64,000 nucleotides of DNA from an uncultured Mobilibacterium sp. (GTDB taxonomy: Bacteria > Bacillota > Clostridia > Peptostreptococcales > Anaerovoracaceae), in assembly GCA_947254375.1 (NCBI GenBank), contig CAMYCF010000004.1:21841-85840 (forward strand), read 5' to 3'. Positions 40,672 through 50,285 of this stretch are shown piece after piece. The notes beneath the pieces were generated by a model. The model was not told the DNA's origin. It worked only from the letters and a program-made list of their open reading frames with translations, and did not search any database. Position 1 is the first letter of the stretch. The number at the start of each line of letters is the position of its first letter. A program made the position numbers and the translations under genes.

Positions 40672-41310
40672 TTATTTTTCCGCCCTGTCGACGACGAACC
40701 AATAGTCGCAAATGTCGCCGCCCTCCGCAAGGGTGTTTTTGCGGTGCAGGACCCCGTGTTTGAGCGCGGTAGTTGCATAGTCCATTCTGCACATGCACGG
40801 CAACACTTCGAGGAACCCGTTTTTACGGGCAAAATCGTTCAGCGGGTACCTCGTAAAATGATAGATCAACCCCTGCTCGTGTAAGGTATCGTCAAAATTG
40901 AAGTCCCATGTTTTATCGGTGTATTCGGCGTGCTCGTCGGCCCATTTTTTATAGCCCCCGAACGATGCCCTGAGCCTCCGCACATATTGCGGATCGTTGA
41001 AATCGCCCCTGCCCACGACTTTTTTTACGAGAGAAGAGTGCATCATTTCATCGATGATCCCGTCGGGATCCTCCGTGGTTATCGCGCCGCCCGCAGCTTT
41101 CCACACTGCCATGATCGGAAACGCTCCGTATATGTTACCCTTCATCGGGTTACCCGCACCTATGTCGTCCGCGTCGAGGAGCATCTGTCTGTATATCTCT
41201 TTGCTGTCCTTTATGTATTTGTCCGCGGCCTTGCCGTAGCGGCGTCGGAGCGGCTTTTTCATTATTCGCGTCATCATGAACCAAGCAGTCCCGTTATATT
41301 TCATGCTCAT
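40672..41310 (-). CDS. L-2-amino-thiazoline-4-carboxylic acid hydrolase family protein
   Basis: A 212-residue protein of the ATC hydrolase family. The conserved C-terminal region reads LPCMCRMDYATTALKHGVLHRKNTLAEGGDICDYWFVV, with the Cys-containing CxCxxD and the GGxxCDF-type ending typical of the family. The named Pseudomonas enzyme opens 2-aminothiazoline-4-carboxylate on the way to cysteine, but most clostridial members are uncharacterised. So the name describes homology, not proven activity. A nitroreductase gene lies 16 bases upstream-side (41326) and may share its promoter. Confidence 0.85.
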   Translation of the reverse strand: MSMKYNGTAWFMMTRIMKKPLRRRYGKAADKYIKDSKEIYRQMLLDADDIGAGNPMKGNIYGAFPIMAVWKAAGGAITTEDPDGIIDEMMHSSLVKKVVGRGDFNDPQYVRRLRASFGGYKKWADEHAEYTDKTWDFNFDDTLHEQGLIYHFTRYPLNDFARKNGFLEVLPCMCRMDYATTALKHGVLHRKNTLAEGGDICDYWFVVDRAEK

Positions 41311-41325
41311 AAAAACGCCCCCTTT

Positions 41326-41901
41326 TTATTTCTCCACGATCAGATCCTCGAGCTTCCTCTTCGGCACGTGGTGAACGCCTTTTTCATCGCGGTAATATGC
41401 GGTCTTTCCGCCGGCCTCCATATCTTCGAGGACGGGCTCTTCCGCCGGCTCACCGATCGCTATTATCAGCTTCGTCTTGAGGTACTCAGGAAAGGCCAGT
41501 ATGCCGTCTATCGTGTTCTTGTTGTAGCTTCCGAGCATGCAGGCGCCGAGGCCTTTTTCGGCGGCCGCGAGGGTGATCGACTGCGCGGCTATCCCCACAT
41601 CGATCGAAAAATCTTTTACCTTCGATATCCTCTCGTCGTGGCAGATCACGATATAGAGGGGAGGTTCCGTTCCCGGGATCGGCAGGTGCAGCTCCGGTAA
41701 AAGTCCCGCAAGTTTCGTCTCCTTTTCTATGATCTCCGCGTCTTTTCCATCCGCGATATAAAATTTGAGCGGCTGCAGATTGATGCTCGACGCCGACAGG
41801 CGGGCGTGATCTATCATGTCCAGCACCTCTTCGTGCGGGATCTTCCTGTCCCTGTTATAGCAACGGTATGAGCGGTTTTTCTTTATGAGATCTTTAAGCA
41901 T
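41326..41901 (-). CDS. Nitroreductase family protein
   Basis: A 191-residue FMN-dependent oxidoreductase of the nitroreductase fold. RSYRCYNRDRKIPHEEVLDMIDHARLSASSINLQPLKFYI at the N-terminus carries the FMN-binding RSxR and the S-x-N-x-QP pattern; the middle has DVGIAAQSITLAAAEKGLGACMLGSYN, and the C-terminus KLIIAIGEPAE. It probably reduces quinone- or nitro-like compounds using NAD(P)H; the substrate is unknown. ATG 41901 follows GGAGGG and is preferred over an upstream in-frame extension lacking a ribosome binding site. Neighbour of the ATC-hydrolase family gene. Confidence 0.9.
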   Translation of the reverse strand: MLKDLIKKNRSYRCYNRDRKIPHEEVLDMIDHARLSASSINLQPLKFYIADGKDAEIIEKETKLAGLLPELHLPIPGTEPPLYIVICHDERISKVKDFSIDVGIAAQSITLAAAEKGLGACMLGSYNKNTIDGILAFPEYLKTKLIIAIGEPAEEPVLEDMEAGGKTAYYRDEKGVHHVPKRKLEDLIVEK

Positions 41902-41953
41902 CTGTTCCCTCCTTAGCTTGTAAAACAAAAGATTTTTACATATACAGTTGCAC

Positions 41954-41978
41954 AAAACCCGGCGCTTTTCACGCCGGG
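41954..41978 (-). terminator. Terminator of gyrB-gyrA
   Basis: CCCGGCG, seven-base loop, CGCCGGG; the minus strand continues TTTTGTG. About 20 bases after the gyrA stop codon. Confidence 0.8.
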
Positions 41979-41996
41979 CCGGTTTACTTAACCTTT

Positions 41997-44450
41997 TTAT
42001 TTGTCGCCGTCGGCGTCGTTTTCGTCGAGACCTTTCGCGAGCGAAACGATGTAATCTTCCGATTCGACTTTCATGATTTTTACGCCCTGCGTCGTCCTTC
42101 CGGACCTCGAGATCTCCTTCGCCCTTATCCTTATGATGACTCCGTTCGAGTTGATAAGGAGGACCTCGTCATCGCGGCCGACGAGAGTTGCTCCGACGAG
42201 TTTTCCGGTGCGCTTGAACTTCGTGGTGTCATACGTGTAAACGCCCTTGCCGCCCCTCGTCTGTACCCTGTACTCGTCGAGCTTCGTCCTCTTACCGTAA
42301 CCCTTTTCCGTTACAACGAGGAATTCCTTCTGTCCTTCGTGATCGAGTTCCATCGATACGACTTCATCGTCCCTTTCGAGCATAATGGCGCGAACGCCGC
42401 CGGCATTCCTGCCCATGCTCCTGACGTCTTCTTCCGAGAATGCTATGGCTTTTCCGTTCTTAGTAACTACATATACGACTTCCTCTCCGCCCGAGCGCGC
42501 TACCGAGATGAGCTTGTCGTCATCCTTGAGCGTTAGGGCTATGAGCCCGCTCTTCCTGTTAGTTTCGAACTGTGAAAGAGGCGTCTTCTTGATCGCGCCG
42601 TACTTGGTCACCATGATGAGGTATTCATCGTCGGTGAATTCTTTTATCGGGATTATCGCCGTGACCTTTTCACCCTGCTCGATGTTCAGGAAGTTGATGA
42701 CCGGCGTGCCCTTAGCCGTGCGCGATGCCGCCGGGATCTCGTACGCTTTTATTTTATAGACCTTGCCCATGTCGGTGAAAAACATCAGATAGTCGTGGGT
42801 CGACGTTATTACGAGGTCTTTTACGAAATCCATGTCGCGCGTCGTCACTCCGACGATTCCCTTGCCGCCTCTTCTCTGCGCCTTGTACATGTCTTCCGGC
42901 ACGCGCTTGATGTAGCCGAGGTGGGTGAGCGTTATCGCGACGTTCTCCTCTTCGATGAGCGTCTCGTCGTCGATGTCGCCGCTGTCGTGTACGATGTGCG
43001 TCCTTCTTTCGTCGCCGTATTTCGCTTTGATCTCGAGGAGCTCGTCCTTGATGACTCCCATGAGTTTGTTTTCGTCGGCGAGGAGCTCTTTGTAGTACGC
43101 GATCCTCTTGAGGAGCTCGGCGTGCTCCTTTTCTATCTTGTCCCTTTCGAGGCCCTGCAGTCTTGCGAGCCTCATGTCGAGTATCGCCTGCGCCTGGATC
43201 TCGCTGAGGCCGAACCTTATCATCAGCTTTTCTTTGGCGTCGTCGTAGCTCGCCCTGATGACCTTGATGACTTCGTCGATGTTGTCGAGTGCGATGATCA
43301 GACCTTCTAAAATATGCGCTCTCGCTTCCGCTTTCGCGAGGTCGAATTTGGTCCTTCTCGTAACGACCTTCTTCTGGTGCTTAAGGTATTCGTCGAGGAC
43401 CTGATAGAGATTGAGGATCTTCGGCTCTCCGTGAACGAGCGCCAGCATTATCACGCTGTACGTTATCTGTACCTGCGTGTGTTTATAGAGCCTGTTCAAA
43501 AGGACGTTCGGATTCGCATCCTTCTTGAGCTCGATGACGATCCTCATTCCTTCGCGGTTCGACTCATCCCTTATGGCTGCGATGCCTTCGAGCTTTTTAT
43601 TTTTGACCATTTCGGCGATCGACTCGAGGAGTCTCGCCTTGTTTACCTGATAAGGGATCTCCGAGATCACGATCCTCATTTTACCGCGGTTCGATTCCTC
43701 GATGTCGCACTTCGATCTGATCGTCACCCTGCCCTGCCCCGTGCGGTACGCCTCTTCGGCGGATTTTTTACCGAGGAGAAGAGCACCCGTCGGGAAGTCC
43801 GGTCCTTTTATTATCGAAATAAGGTCGTCTATCGTGCACTCTTTGTCGTCGATCATTTTTACGCACGCATCGATGACGTCGGAAAGGTTGTGCGGCGGGA
43901 TCGATGTCGCCATTCCTACGGCGATACCGTTCGAACCGTTGATGAGAAGGTTCGGCACCCTCGCAGGAAGGACCATAGGCTCCTGTTCCTCGCCGTCGAA
44001 GTTGTCCATGAAATCGACGGTGTCCTTGTCGATGTCCCTTACCATCTGGAGCGCGAACGGCGTCATCCTCGCTTCCGTGTACCTCATCGCCGCGGCGCCG
44101 TCTCCGTCGACCGAGCCGAAGTTTCCGTGCCCGTCGACGAGCATGTATCTGGTCGAGAAATCCTGCGCCATTTTTACCATGGCCTCGTAGATCGAACTGT
44201 CGCCGTGCGGGTGGTATTTACCCATTACTTCTCCGACGATACGGGCGGATTTCTTGTGAGGCTTGTCCGGCGTGATGCCGAGGACGCTGAGTCCGTACAG
44301 GATCCTCCTGTGTACGGGCTTGAGTCCGTCGCGGACGTCCGGAAGCGCTCTTCCCACGATGACGCTCATCGCGTAGTCTATATAGGAGTTTTTCATCTCC
44401 GTATATATCTCGTGTTTTATTATCTTGCTTTCTTCTATAACTTTTGTCAT
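41997..44450 (-). CDS. gyrA: DNA gyrase subunit A
   Basis: An 817-residue subunit of DNA gyrase. The breakage-reunion domain covers about residues 1-520, with the active-site tyrosine in AAMRYTEARMT near residue 122 and the quinolone-resistance region HPHGDSSIYEAMVKMAQDFS just before it (Ser at the usual position, so no obvious resistance allele). The C-terminal DNA-wrapping domain contains six beta-propeller repeats, with the GyrA-box in AQRRGGKG. It ends in an acidic tail. It follows gyrB by 21 bases, in the classic order, transcribed away from the origin. Confidence 0.98.
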   Translation of the reverse strand: MTKVIEESKIIKHEIYTEMKNSYIDYAMSVIVGRALPDVRDGLKPVHRRILYGLSVLGITPDKPHKKSARIVGEVMGKYHPHGDSSIYEAMVKMAQDFSTRYMLVDGHGNFGSVDGDGAAAMRYTEARMTPFALQMVRDIDKDTVDFMDNFDGEEQEPMVLPARVPNLLINGSNGIAVGMATSIPPHNLSDVIDACVKMIDDKECTIDDLISIIKGPDFPTGALLLGKKSAEEAYRTGQGRVTIRSKCDIEESNRGKMRIVISEIPYQVNKARLLESIAEMVKNKKLEGIAAIRDESNREGMRIVIELKKDANPNVLLNRLYKHTQVQITYSVIMLALVHGEPKILNLYQVLDEYLKHQKKVVTRRTKFDLAKAEARAHILEGLIIALDNIDEVIKVIRASYDDAKEKLMIRFGLSEIQAQAILDMRLARLQGLERDKIEKEHAELLKRIAYYKELLADENKLMGVIKDELLEIKAKYGDERRTHIVHDSGDIDDETLIEEENVAITLTHLGYIKRVPEDMYKAQRRGGKGIVGVTTRDMDFVKDLVITSTHDYLMFFTDMGKVYKIKAYEIPAASRTAKGTPVINFLNIEQGEKVTAIIPIKEFTDDEYLIMVTKYGAIKKTPLSQFETNRKSGLIALTLKDDDKLISVARSGGEEVVYVVTKNGKAIAFSEEDVRSMGRNAGGVRAIMLERDDEVVSMELDHEGQKEFLVVTEKGYGKRTKLDEYRVQTRGGKGVYTYDTTKFKRTGKLVGATLVGRDDEVLLINSNGVIIRIRAKEISRSGRTTQGVKIMKVESEDYIVSLAKGLDENDADGDK

Positions 44451-44471
44451 TTTTTCTCCCCGTCCGTCGTG

Positions 44472-46391
44472 TTAAATGTCGAGATTCTGTACATATTTAG
44501 CGTTTTCTTCGATAAATTTCTTGCGCGGCGGCACCTTGTCGCCCATCAGCACGGTAAATATGTCGTTCGCTTCGACGGCATCTTCAAGAGTTATCTGTAT
44601 CAGGGTACGCTTGCTGTAATCCATCGTCGTCTCCCAGAGCTGATTGTGGTCCATTTCTCCGAGACCTTTGTAGCGCTGGATGTCGATCTTGCCCGGCGTC
44701 TCTTTGAGTTCGGCTAAAAGTTTATCCTGCTCGGCGTCGGAGTAAGTGTAGTAGATGTCTTTGCCTTTTTTGACCCTAAAAAGAGGTGGCTGCGCCGCAT
44801 AGACGTATCCGTTCTCAACGAGCGGCCTCATATATCTGTAAAAGAGCGTAAGTAAAAGCGTCCTGATGTGAGCTCCGTCGACATCGGCATCCGTCATTAT
44901 TATGATCTTGTGATATCTGAGCTTGTTGATGTCGAAGTGCTCTCTGATGCCGCAGCCGAACGCCGTGATCATGTTCTTGATCTCTTCGGACGCGAGCACC
45001 TTGTCTTCTCTCGCTTTTTCGACGTTCAGGATCTTACCTCTGAGCGGAAGGATTGCCTGACGCGCCCTGTCTCTTCCCTGCTTCGCGCTTCCGCCTGCGG
45101 AATCTCCCTCTACGAGGAATATCTCCGAAAGCGCAGGATCCTTCTCCGAGCAGTCGGCAAGTTTGCCCGGTAGCGACGTCGATTCGAGGACGTTGCTTCC
45201 CCTTACTATATCCCTCGCGCGCTTCGCGGCTTCTCTGGCTTTCGACGCTTTGAGGCACCTTTCCATTATGGCTTTCGCCTGCGAAGGGTTTTCCTCTAGG
45301 TATGCCGCAAACGCTTCATTCGTCGAAGTCTCGACGAAACCTTTGATCTCGCTGTTTCCGAGTTTCGATTTCGTCTGCCCTTCGAACTGAGGATTCTCGA
45401 GTTTTACGCTGACGATCGCGGTTATGCCTTCCCTTACGTCTTCTCCGAGGAAACTCTCTTTCTCCTTGATGAATTTGTTCCTCCTCGCGTAGTCGTTGAT
45501 CGCTCTGGTGAGCGCCGACTTGAGTCCGCTGAGGTGGAATCCGCCCTCAGGAGTGTTGATATTGTTCGCATACGAAAGGATGAACTCGTTGTAGTTCGTC
45601 GTGTACTGTATCGCGACTTCAGCTTCGTACTTCTCCGCCTTCGTTTCGGTATAGAAAATATCGTCGGTTATCGTTTCGTTGTTCTTATTTATATATTGTA
45701 TGAACTCCTTGATACCGCCCTCGTATCTGAAAGATTCTTTCTTTTTCTGCCCTTCGCGCTTATCCTCGAGCGTGATCTTAAGGCCCTTATTCAGGAACGC
45801 CATTTCGCGTAGACGTTTCTGGAGCACCTTGTAGTCAAAGACCGTCTCTTTGAAGATTTCCGGGTCCGCCCAAAAGATCGTCTTCGATCCCGTCTTGTTC
45901 GATTCGCCGACACACTCGAGAGGCGTCGTCGTGATGCCTCTGGCGTATTCTTGGCGGTAGATTTTGCCGTCACGCTGCACTTCGACGATCATGTGCTTTG
46001 ACAGCGCATTTACGACCGAGGCGCCTACACCGTGAAGACCTCCGGACACCTTATATCCTCCGCCGCCGAATTTTCCGCCGGCGTGGAGCTTCGTGTGTAT
46101 TACTTCGACCGTAGGTATCTTCATCTTAGGGTGGATGTCGACCGGCATTCCTCTTCCGTTATCTTCTACGGAAATGGCGTTGTCTTCCTCTATCGCTACC
46201 GAGATCTGCGTACAAAAACCTGCAAGAGCCTCATCCACGCTGTTGTCCACTATCTCGTAGACAAGGTGATGAAGCCCGCTCGTCCCGGTGCTTCCGATAT
46301 ACATTCCCGGTCTTTTTCTGACCGGCTCAAGCCCTTCGAGGACCTGTATCGATTCGCCCGTGTACGCCTTTATTTCCTTTTTTTTTGCCAT
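44472..46391 (-). CDS. gyrB: DNA gyrase subunit B
   Basis: A 639-residue GHKL ATPase subunit of gyrase that introduces negative supercoils. It has the ATP site RKRPGMYIGSTGTSGLHHL and NSVDEALAGF near residues 20-50, the QTKSKLGNSEIKG linker, and the TOPRIM domain with EGDSAGGSAKQGRDR, PLRGKILNVEKA and DADVDGAHIRTLLL. It ends with the usual PRKKFIEENAKYVQNLDI. ATG 46391 is preferred (AAGGAAG eight bases upstream); a long upstream open stretch lacks a ribosome binding site and covers the promoter. It has its own promoter and is followed by gyrA. Confidence 0.98.
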   Translation of the reverse strand: MAKKKEIKAYTGESIQVLEGLEPVRKRPGMYIGSTGTSGLHHLVYEIVDNSVDEALAGFCTQISVAIEEDNAISVEDNGRGMPVDIHPKMKIPTVEVIHTKLHAGGKFGGGGYKVSGGLHGVGASVVNALSKHMIVEVQRDGKIYRQEYARGITTTPLECVGESNKTGSKTIFWADPEIFKETVFDYKVLQKRLREMAFLNKGLKITLEDKREGQKKKESFRYEGGIKEFIQYINKNNETITDDIFYTETKAEKYEAEVAIQYTTNYNEFILSYANNINTPEGGFHLSGLKSALTRAINDYARRNKFIKEKESFLGEDVREGITAIVSVKLENPQFEGQTKSKLGNSEIKGFVETSTNEAFAAYLEENPSQAKAIMERCLKASKAREAAKRARDIVRGSNVLESTSLPGKLADCSEKDPALSEIFLVEGDSAGGSAKQGRDRARQAILPLRGKILNVEKAREDKVLASEEIKNMITAFGCGIREHFDINKLRYHKIIIMTDADVDGAHIRTLLLTLFYRYMRPLVENGYVYAAQPPLFRVKKGKDIYYTYSDAEQDKLLAELKETPGKIDIQRYKGLGEMDHNQLWETTMDYSKRTLIQITLEDAVEANDIFTVLMGDKVPPRKKFIEENAKYVQNLDI

Positions 46392-46446
46392 GTTTTCGCT
46401 TCCTTTTGCGCGTTTTTTGCGCTGCTTTTCTTTTTTGTACGGCTTT

Positions 46447-46475
46447 ATTTTACCATATAAGCGAAAATCTTTCAA
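46447..46475 (-). promoter_or_regulatory. gyrB-gyrA promoter
   Basis: On the minus strand TTGAAA (46470-46475), 17 bases, TAAAAT (46447-46452). Confidence 0.75.
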
Positions 46476-46506
46476 TTGTCGCCATATTACGCGGCCAAAC
46501 AAAAAA

Positions 46507-46544
46507 ATCCTCTTAAATCGCAAATTTTGCCATTTTAAGAGGAT
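46507..46544 (-). terminator. Terminator between recF and gyrB
   Basis: ATCCTCTTAAA / TTTAAGAGGAT, eleven base pairs around a 16-base loop, then T7 on the minus strand. It separates dnaA-dnaN-recF from gyrBA. Confidence 0.88.
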
Positions 46545-46569
46545 CCGTCTTTTTTTGAGTTATAAAAAT

Positions 46570-47667
46570 CTATTGTTTTTTTATAGATACTTTGCCTTCA
46601 TTCACCTCAAAGATCTTTCCGCTTCCCATTTTACCGAGAACGCCTTCATCCACTTCCGTCGCCGTTATAAAGATCTGCACATCGTCGATCTGGCTGAAAA
46701 GGAAGGCCTGACGGTCGGCGTCGAGCTCCGATAAAACATCGTCGAGGAGGAGGATCGGGTTTTCGCCGAGCGTGTAAGCCGCGATTTTTATCTCCGCCAA
46801 TTTGAGCGATAAAACGACCGTCCGCTGCTGTCCCTGCGATCCGTACTTGTTCGCTTTTTTTCCGTTTATATAAAAGACGATATCATCCCTGTGCGGACCG
46901 CTCCCGGCGTAGCGGTTATATATATCTTTTCTCCTGTCTTCTTTGATCCGCGAAAAAAGTTCGTCCTTTTCTATCGATTTTTTGTATTCTATTTCGAGTC
47001 TCTCTTTTCCGGCTGAAATGTTTTTCTGTATCTTTCCCGCGACTTCGGAAAGCATCTCTATAAAATCTTCCCTGTACCCGATTATTTCTTCCCCGTATTT
47101 CGCGAGCTGCTCATCGTAGACATCGAGCATATCGATATATTCGCGGTCGGAAAGTCCGAGTCCTATTTCCTTCAGTATCTTGTTTTTTTCCGCCAAAATA
47201 TCATCGTACCTTCTGAGCGCGTTGTAATATTTCGGTCTCAGCTGGCTTATCTCTTTGTTTATAAAATTTCTGCGAAGGTCGGGACCGTCTTTTACGAGCT
47301 TAAGGTCATCAGGCGAAAAGACAACGATAACGATGTTATTCAAAAGGTCGGAAATCCGTTTCAGCTGCTTTCCGTCCTTTTTTATCATCTTTTTACCGTT
47401 TTTGCGCAGTTCTATACTTATCTTTTTTTTGATTTCTTCACTTTCGGCAATAACGCTTACCTTCGCCTCGGAAGAATCCCAGTTTATCATCTCGGAGGAA
47501 TTGTGCGTACGAAAAGATTTTGCAAAAGCGCAGAGATAGACGGCTTCGATCAAGTTCGTCTTTCCCTGCGCATTAGCTCCGATGATAAGGTTCGTTTTCG
47601 GGTCCGCCTCAAGGACGACATCCCCGTAATTTCTGAAATTTTTGAGTTTTACTCTTTCGATCTTCAT
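46570..47667 (-). CDS. recF: DNA replication and repair protein RecF
   Basis: A 365-residue SMC-like ATPase that loads RecA at single-strand gaps. Walker A is GANAQGKTNLIEAVYL near residue 33, the signature region is YGSQGQQRTVVLSLKLAEIK, and Walker B is PILLLDDVLSELD. Its ATG overlaps the dnaN stop codon by one base, so the two are coupled. The small RNA-binding gene yaaA/rlbA that separates dnaN and recF in Bacillus is absent here. Confidence 0.97.
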   Translation of the reverse strand: MKIERVKLKNFRNYGDVVLEADPKTNLIIGANAQGKTNLIEAVYLCAFAKSFRTHNSSEMINWDSSEAKVSVIAESEEIKKKISIELRKNGKKMIKKDGKQLKRISDLLNNIVIVVFSPDDLKLVKDGPDLRRNFINKEISQLRPKYYNALRRYDDILAEKNKILKEIGLGLSDREYIDMLDVYDEQLAKYGEEIIGYREDFIEMLSEVAGKIQKNISAGKERLEIEYKKSIEKDELFSRIKEDRRKDIYNRYAGSGPHRDDIVFYINGKKANKYGSQGQQRTVVLSLKLAEIKIAAYTLGENPILLLDDVLSELDADRQAFLFSQIDDVQIFITATEVDEGVLGKMGSGKIFEVNEGKVSIKKQ

Positions 47668-48767
47668 TATTTCAACATTACCGGCAGTATCATGTAGAGA
47701 TATTTATCTCCCTTCAGCGGTTTTATTATTCCCGCCTTTCCTCTTCCGTTCATGAAGATCAGGATCTCTTCATCTTCTATTACTTTGAGGGCCTCCATCA
47801 TGTATTTCGCGTTGAAGCCGATCGTAATGTCCTCTCCATCTTTTATTATCTCTATCTTTTCCTCCATAGAGCCCTGATCGGACACGCACGAAAGATCGAT
47901 GATATCTTCTTCGACACTGAGTTTTACGAGATTGTTGTTTTTTATCGAAACGAAAGGCGTCGCTTTGTCTATCCCGTTCAGGAGTTTCTGCCTTTCGGCC
48001 CTTATTTTTATCTTGAATTCCTTGTCGATGATCCTTTCGTAATCGAGGAAATTCCCGTTCATCGTGTTGAGGATCATCTTCGTGTCTTCTATTTCTATTA
48101 TTATCTTGTTGTCGCCTTTGTATATCTTCGCTTCTCCGTCTCCCTTGTCGATGATCCTGGCGACCGTTTTGAGCATCGTCGCAGGTATGATCGCTTCGAA
48201 TTCTCCCGCGCTCTCAACGTGTTCGTTGTATATTGCCATTCTGAAAGAATCGAGAGCTACCATTCTGAAGTTTCCTTCCTTCAGTTTCACGAGTATTCCC
48301 GAAAGTATCGCGTTCGTCTCTCCGGCGTTTGCGGAAAAAGCCGTCTTGTCTATCATCCTTTTTATCTTTTCTTTTTCTATAGATATGTATTCTCCGTCAA
48401 GCGAAGGTTTTATCTTCGGAAAATCGTCGGCCGAAAGGCAGGCTACATCAGCCGTGGAAGTCGCCGTTTTTATCTTCATCTTTCCTTTTATCTCATCGTA
48501 TTCGAGCATTATCTCTTCTTCGCTTTCCTTCGAGATAACGCTGAGCACGAATCTTGCAGGGATGACAAAAGCCGCTCTTTCCTTTCCCATAACTGCGATC
48601 GCCGTTTCTATCGTCATGTTCGTATCGGTCCCGGTGAGCGTCATTTTCCCGTCATCGACTTCGATCAAAACGCCTTCAAGTATCTGAGAAGTCGTTCTCA
48701 CCGCAAGAGCCTGCGATGTTATATTGAGGGCTTTTTCGAATTCTCTTGTTGCGCAGTATATCTTCAT
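47667..48767 (-). CDS. dnaN: DNA polymerase III beta subunit (sliding clamp)
   Basis: A 366-residue protein of three repeated clamp domains that tethers DNA polymerase to DNA. Recognisable segments are MKIYCATREFEKALNITSQAL, VLIEVDDGKMTLTGTDTNMTIE in domain 1, KTAFSANAGETNAILSGILVK in domain 2, and the C-terminal YMILPVMLK. It is second in the dnaA-dnaN-recF set. The 171-base gap to dnaA holds one DnaA-box-like site and no clear promoter of its own. Confidence 0.97.
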   Translation of the reverse strand: MKIYCATREFEKALNITSQALAVRTTSQILEGVLIEVDDGKMTLTGTDTNMTIETAIAVMGKERAAFVIPARFVLSVISKESEEEIMLEYDEIKGKMKIKTATSTADVACLSADDFPKIKPSLDGEYISIEKEKIKRMIDKTAFSANAGETNAILSGILVKLKEGNFRMVALDSFRMAIYNEHVESAGEFEAIIPATMLKTVARIIDKGDGEAKIYKGDNKIIIEIEDTKMILNTMNGNFLDYERIIDKEFKIKIRAERQKLLNGIDKATPFVSIKNNNLVKLSVEEDIIDLSCVSDQGSMEEKIEIIKDGEDITIGFNAKYMMEALKVIEDEEILIFMNGRGKAGIIKPLKGDKYLYMILPVMLK

Positions 48768-48818
48768 GTTTCTCTCCGTTCTTTATTCTTTAACTTGTGT
48801 AGTTATATTAGTAGGGGC

Positions 48819-48827
48819 TGTGGAAAA
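48819..48827 (-). promoter_or_regulatory. DnaA-box-like site between dnaA and dnaN
   Basis: TTTTCCACA on the minus strand, one mismatch from TTATCCACA, in the 171-base dnaA-dnaN gap. Origins of Firmicutes often have boxes in this gap. The rest of the gap (48768-48938) is AT-rich with no other recognised element. Confidence 0.5.
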
Positions 48828-48938
48828 TGTTGATATCTCGTTTTTTGGCGAAAAATCAACAGCTTCGTTCCAAAAATCCTGTGCAAAAATGTGTTCTCTT
48901 CTTTTTCTATAAAAAGTGCATAAAATTTTACAGTTTCG

Positions 48939-50285
48939 TTACGTCTTTTTACCGTCCTGTTTTCCTACGATCTGAGATATTATTTTATCCACTTCTTTTC
49001 TGAACTCAGGATCGGAATCGTACTCTTCCATTATTTTTTCATGAGCGTGAAGGACCGTTGAATAATGGCGGTTGAAAAGCTTTCCTATGTTCTCGAAAGA
49101 AAGGTCAGTCTTCTCGCGGCAAATATACATCGCCACCTGGCGCGGCAGATTTATCTCGGCCTTTCGTTTAGGAGAATCCATGTCCGAGACTTTGATATTG
49201 TAATGCCTTGCGACGACCGTCCTTATTCTCTCCGGCGCGATCACCTTATTTCCGTCTTTAAGTATATCGCGAAGCACCCTTCTTGCGAAAGGAACATCTA
49301 TCTTTTCTCTCAAAAGATTTGAAAAACCCACGATCCTGTTGAAAGCGCCCTCAAGTTCCCTGATGTTGTCCGGGATCTTTTCCGAGATCAGGCAGCACAC
49401 TTCATAGATGTCGTCGTCGAAAGGGATGCCTGCGTTTTCAGCTTTTTTCTGAAGGATCGCGACACGCGTCTCGAAATCCGCCGGCTGAAGATCGGCTATG
49501 AGGTTCCACGCAAAGCGGGAACGAAGACGTTCATCTAACTGCGTCAGGTTGTTCGGCGGGCGATCGCTCGTCAAAATTATCTGTTTATTGTTTTCATAAA
49601 GTGCGTTGAAGGTGTGGAAAAACTCCTCCTGAGTCGTTTCCTTTCCCTCCAAAAATTGTATGTCGTCGATGATGAGGACATCGGCTTTCCTGTACTTATT
49701 TTTGAAATCTCTAGTCTTATTTTCCTTGATCGCAAAGATGAGTTCGTTCGTGAACATCTCGGCCGAAACAAAAACCACGTTCGTCGAAGGATCCTGCTTC
49801 GTTATGTAGATGCCGATCGCCTGGATCAAATGCGTCTTTCCGAGACCGGAACCGCCGTATATGAAAAGAGGATTGTAAGCGACCGACGGCGATTCCGCCA
49901 CGGCGAGCGCTGCGGCATGAGCGTACTTGTTGCAGTCGCCCACGACAAAATTCTCGAAGGTGAGCATCGGATTGAAAAGCTTGGAAGCCTTGAAAAGAGA
50001 GTCTTTCGAATGGCTCACCCTTTTATCCTCGGCGTACTCATGCGTCGATTTTATTACCACTTTATACGGCTTGCCTGCAATTTTTTCAAAGGCGTCTTCG
50101 ATCGTGGTGATCCTGTTTTCAACGAATTTGATGAAATTCGGGTCTTTTATCTCAAGATAAACCATGCCCAGATTCTCATCAATCCTGTGAAGGATGAGGG
50201 GCTTGAACCATGTGTTGAAAGAGATCTCGGTCATCGTCGGCCGGATCAGATCAAGAACTTCGTCCCAGATGTTGTGGTTAGTCAA
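48939..50285 (-). CDS. dnaA: Chromosomal replication initiator DnaA
   Basis: A 448-residue initiator ATPase that binds DnaA boxes and melts the origin. Domain I starts TNHNIWDEVLDLIRPTM; the AAA+ domain has Walker A GGSGLGKTHLIQAIG and Walker B VLIIDDIQFLEGK; the DNA-binding domain IV carries LPRQVAMYICREKTDLSFENIGKLFNRHYSTVLHAHEKI. The start is TTG 50285, with AGGAGA seven bases upstream; the frame stays open much further, into the origin, but without homology. Its promoter overlaps a DnaA box, suggesting autoregulation. Confidence 0.98.
   Translation of the reverse strand: MTNHNIWDEVLDLIRPTMTEISFNTWFKPLILHRIDENLGMVYLEIKDPNFIKFVENRITTIEDAFEKIAGKPYKVVIKSTHEYAEDKRVSHSKDSLFKASKLFNPMLTFENFVVGDCNKYAHAAALAVAESPSVAYNPLFIYGGSGLGKTHLIQAIGIYITKQDPSTNVVFVSAEMFTNELIFAIKENKTRDFKNKYRKADVLIIDDIQFLEGKETTQEEFFHTFNALYENNKQIILTSDRPPNNLTQLDERLRSRFAWNLIADLQPADFETRVAILQKKAENAGIPFDDDIYEVCCLISEKIPDNIRELEGAFNRIVGFSNLLREKIDVPFARRVLRDILKDGNKVIAPERIRTVVARHYNIKVSDMDSPKRKAEINLPRQVAMYICREKTDLSFENIGKLFNRHYSTVLHAHEKIMEEYDSDPEFRKEVDKIISQIVGKQDGKKT

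Noticed and set aside
43314..44717. 467-codon plus-strand ORF
   Set aside because: Antisense to gyrA and the end of gyrB; no motif or ribosome binding site.
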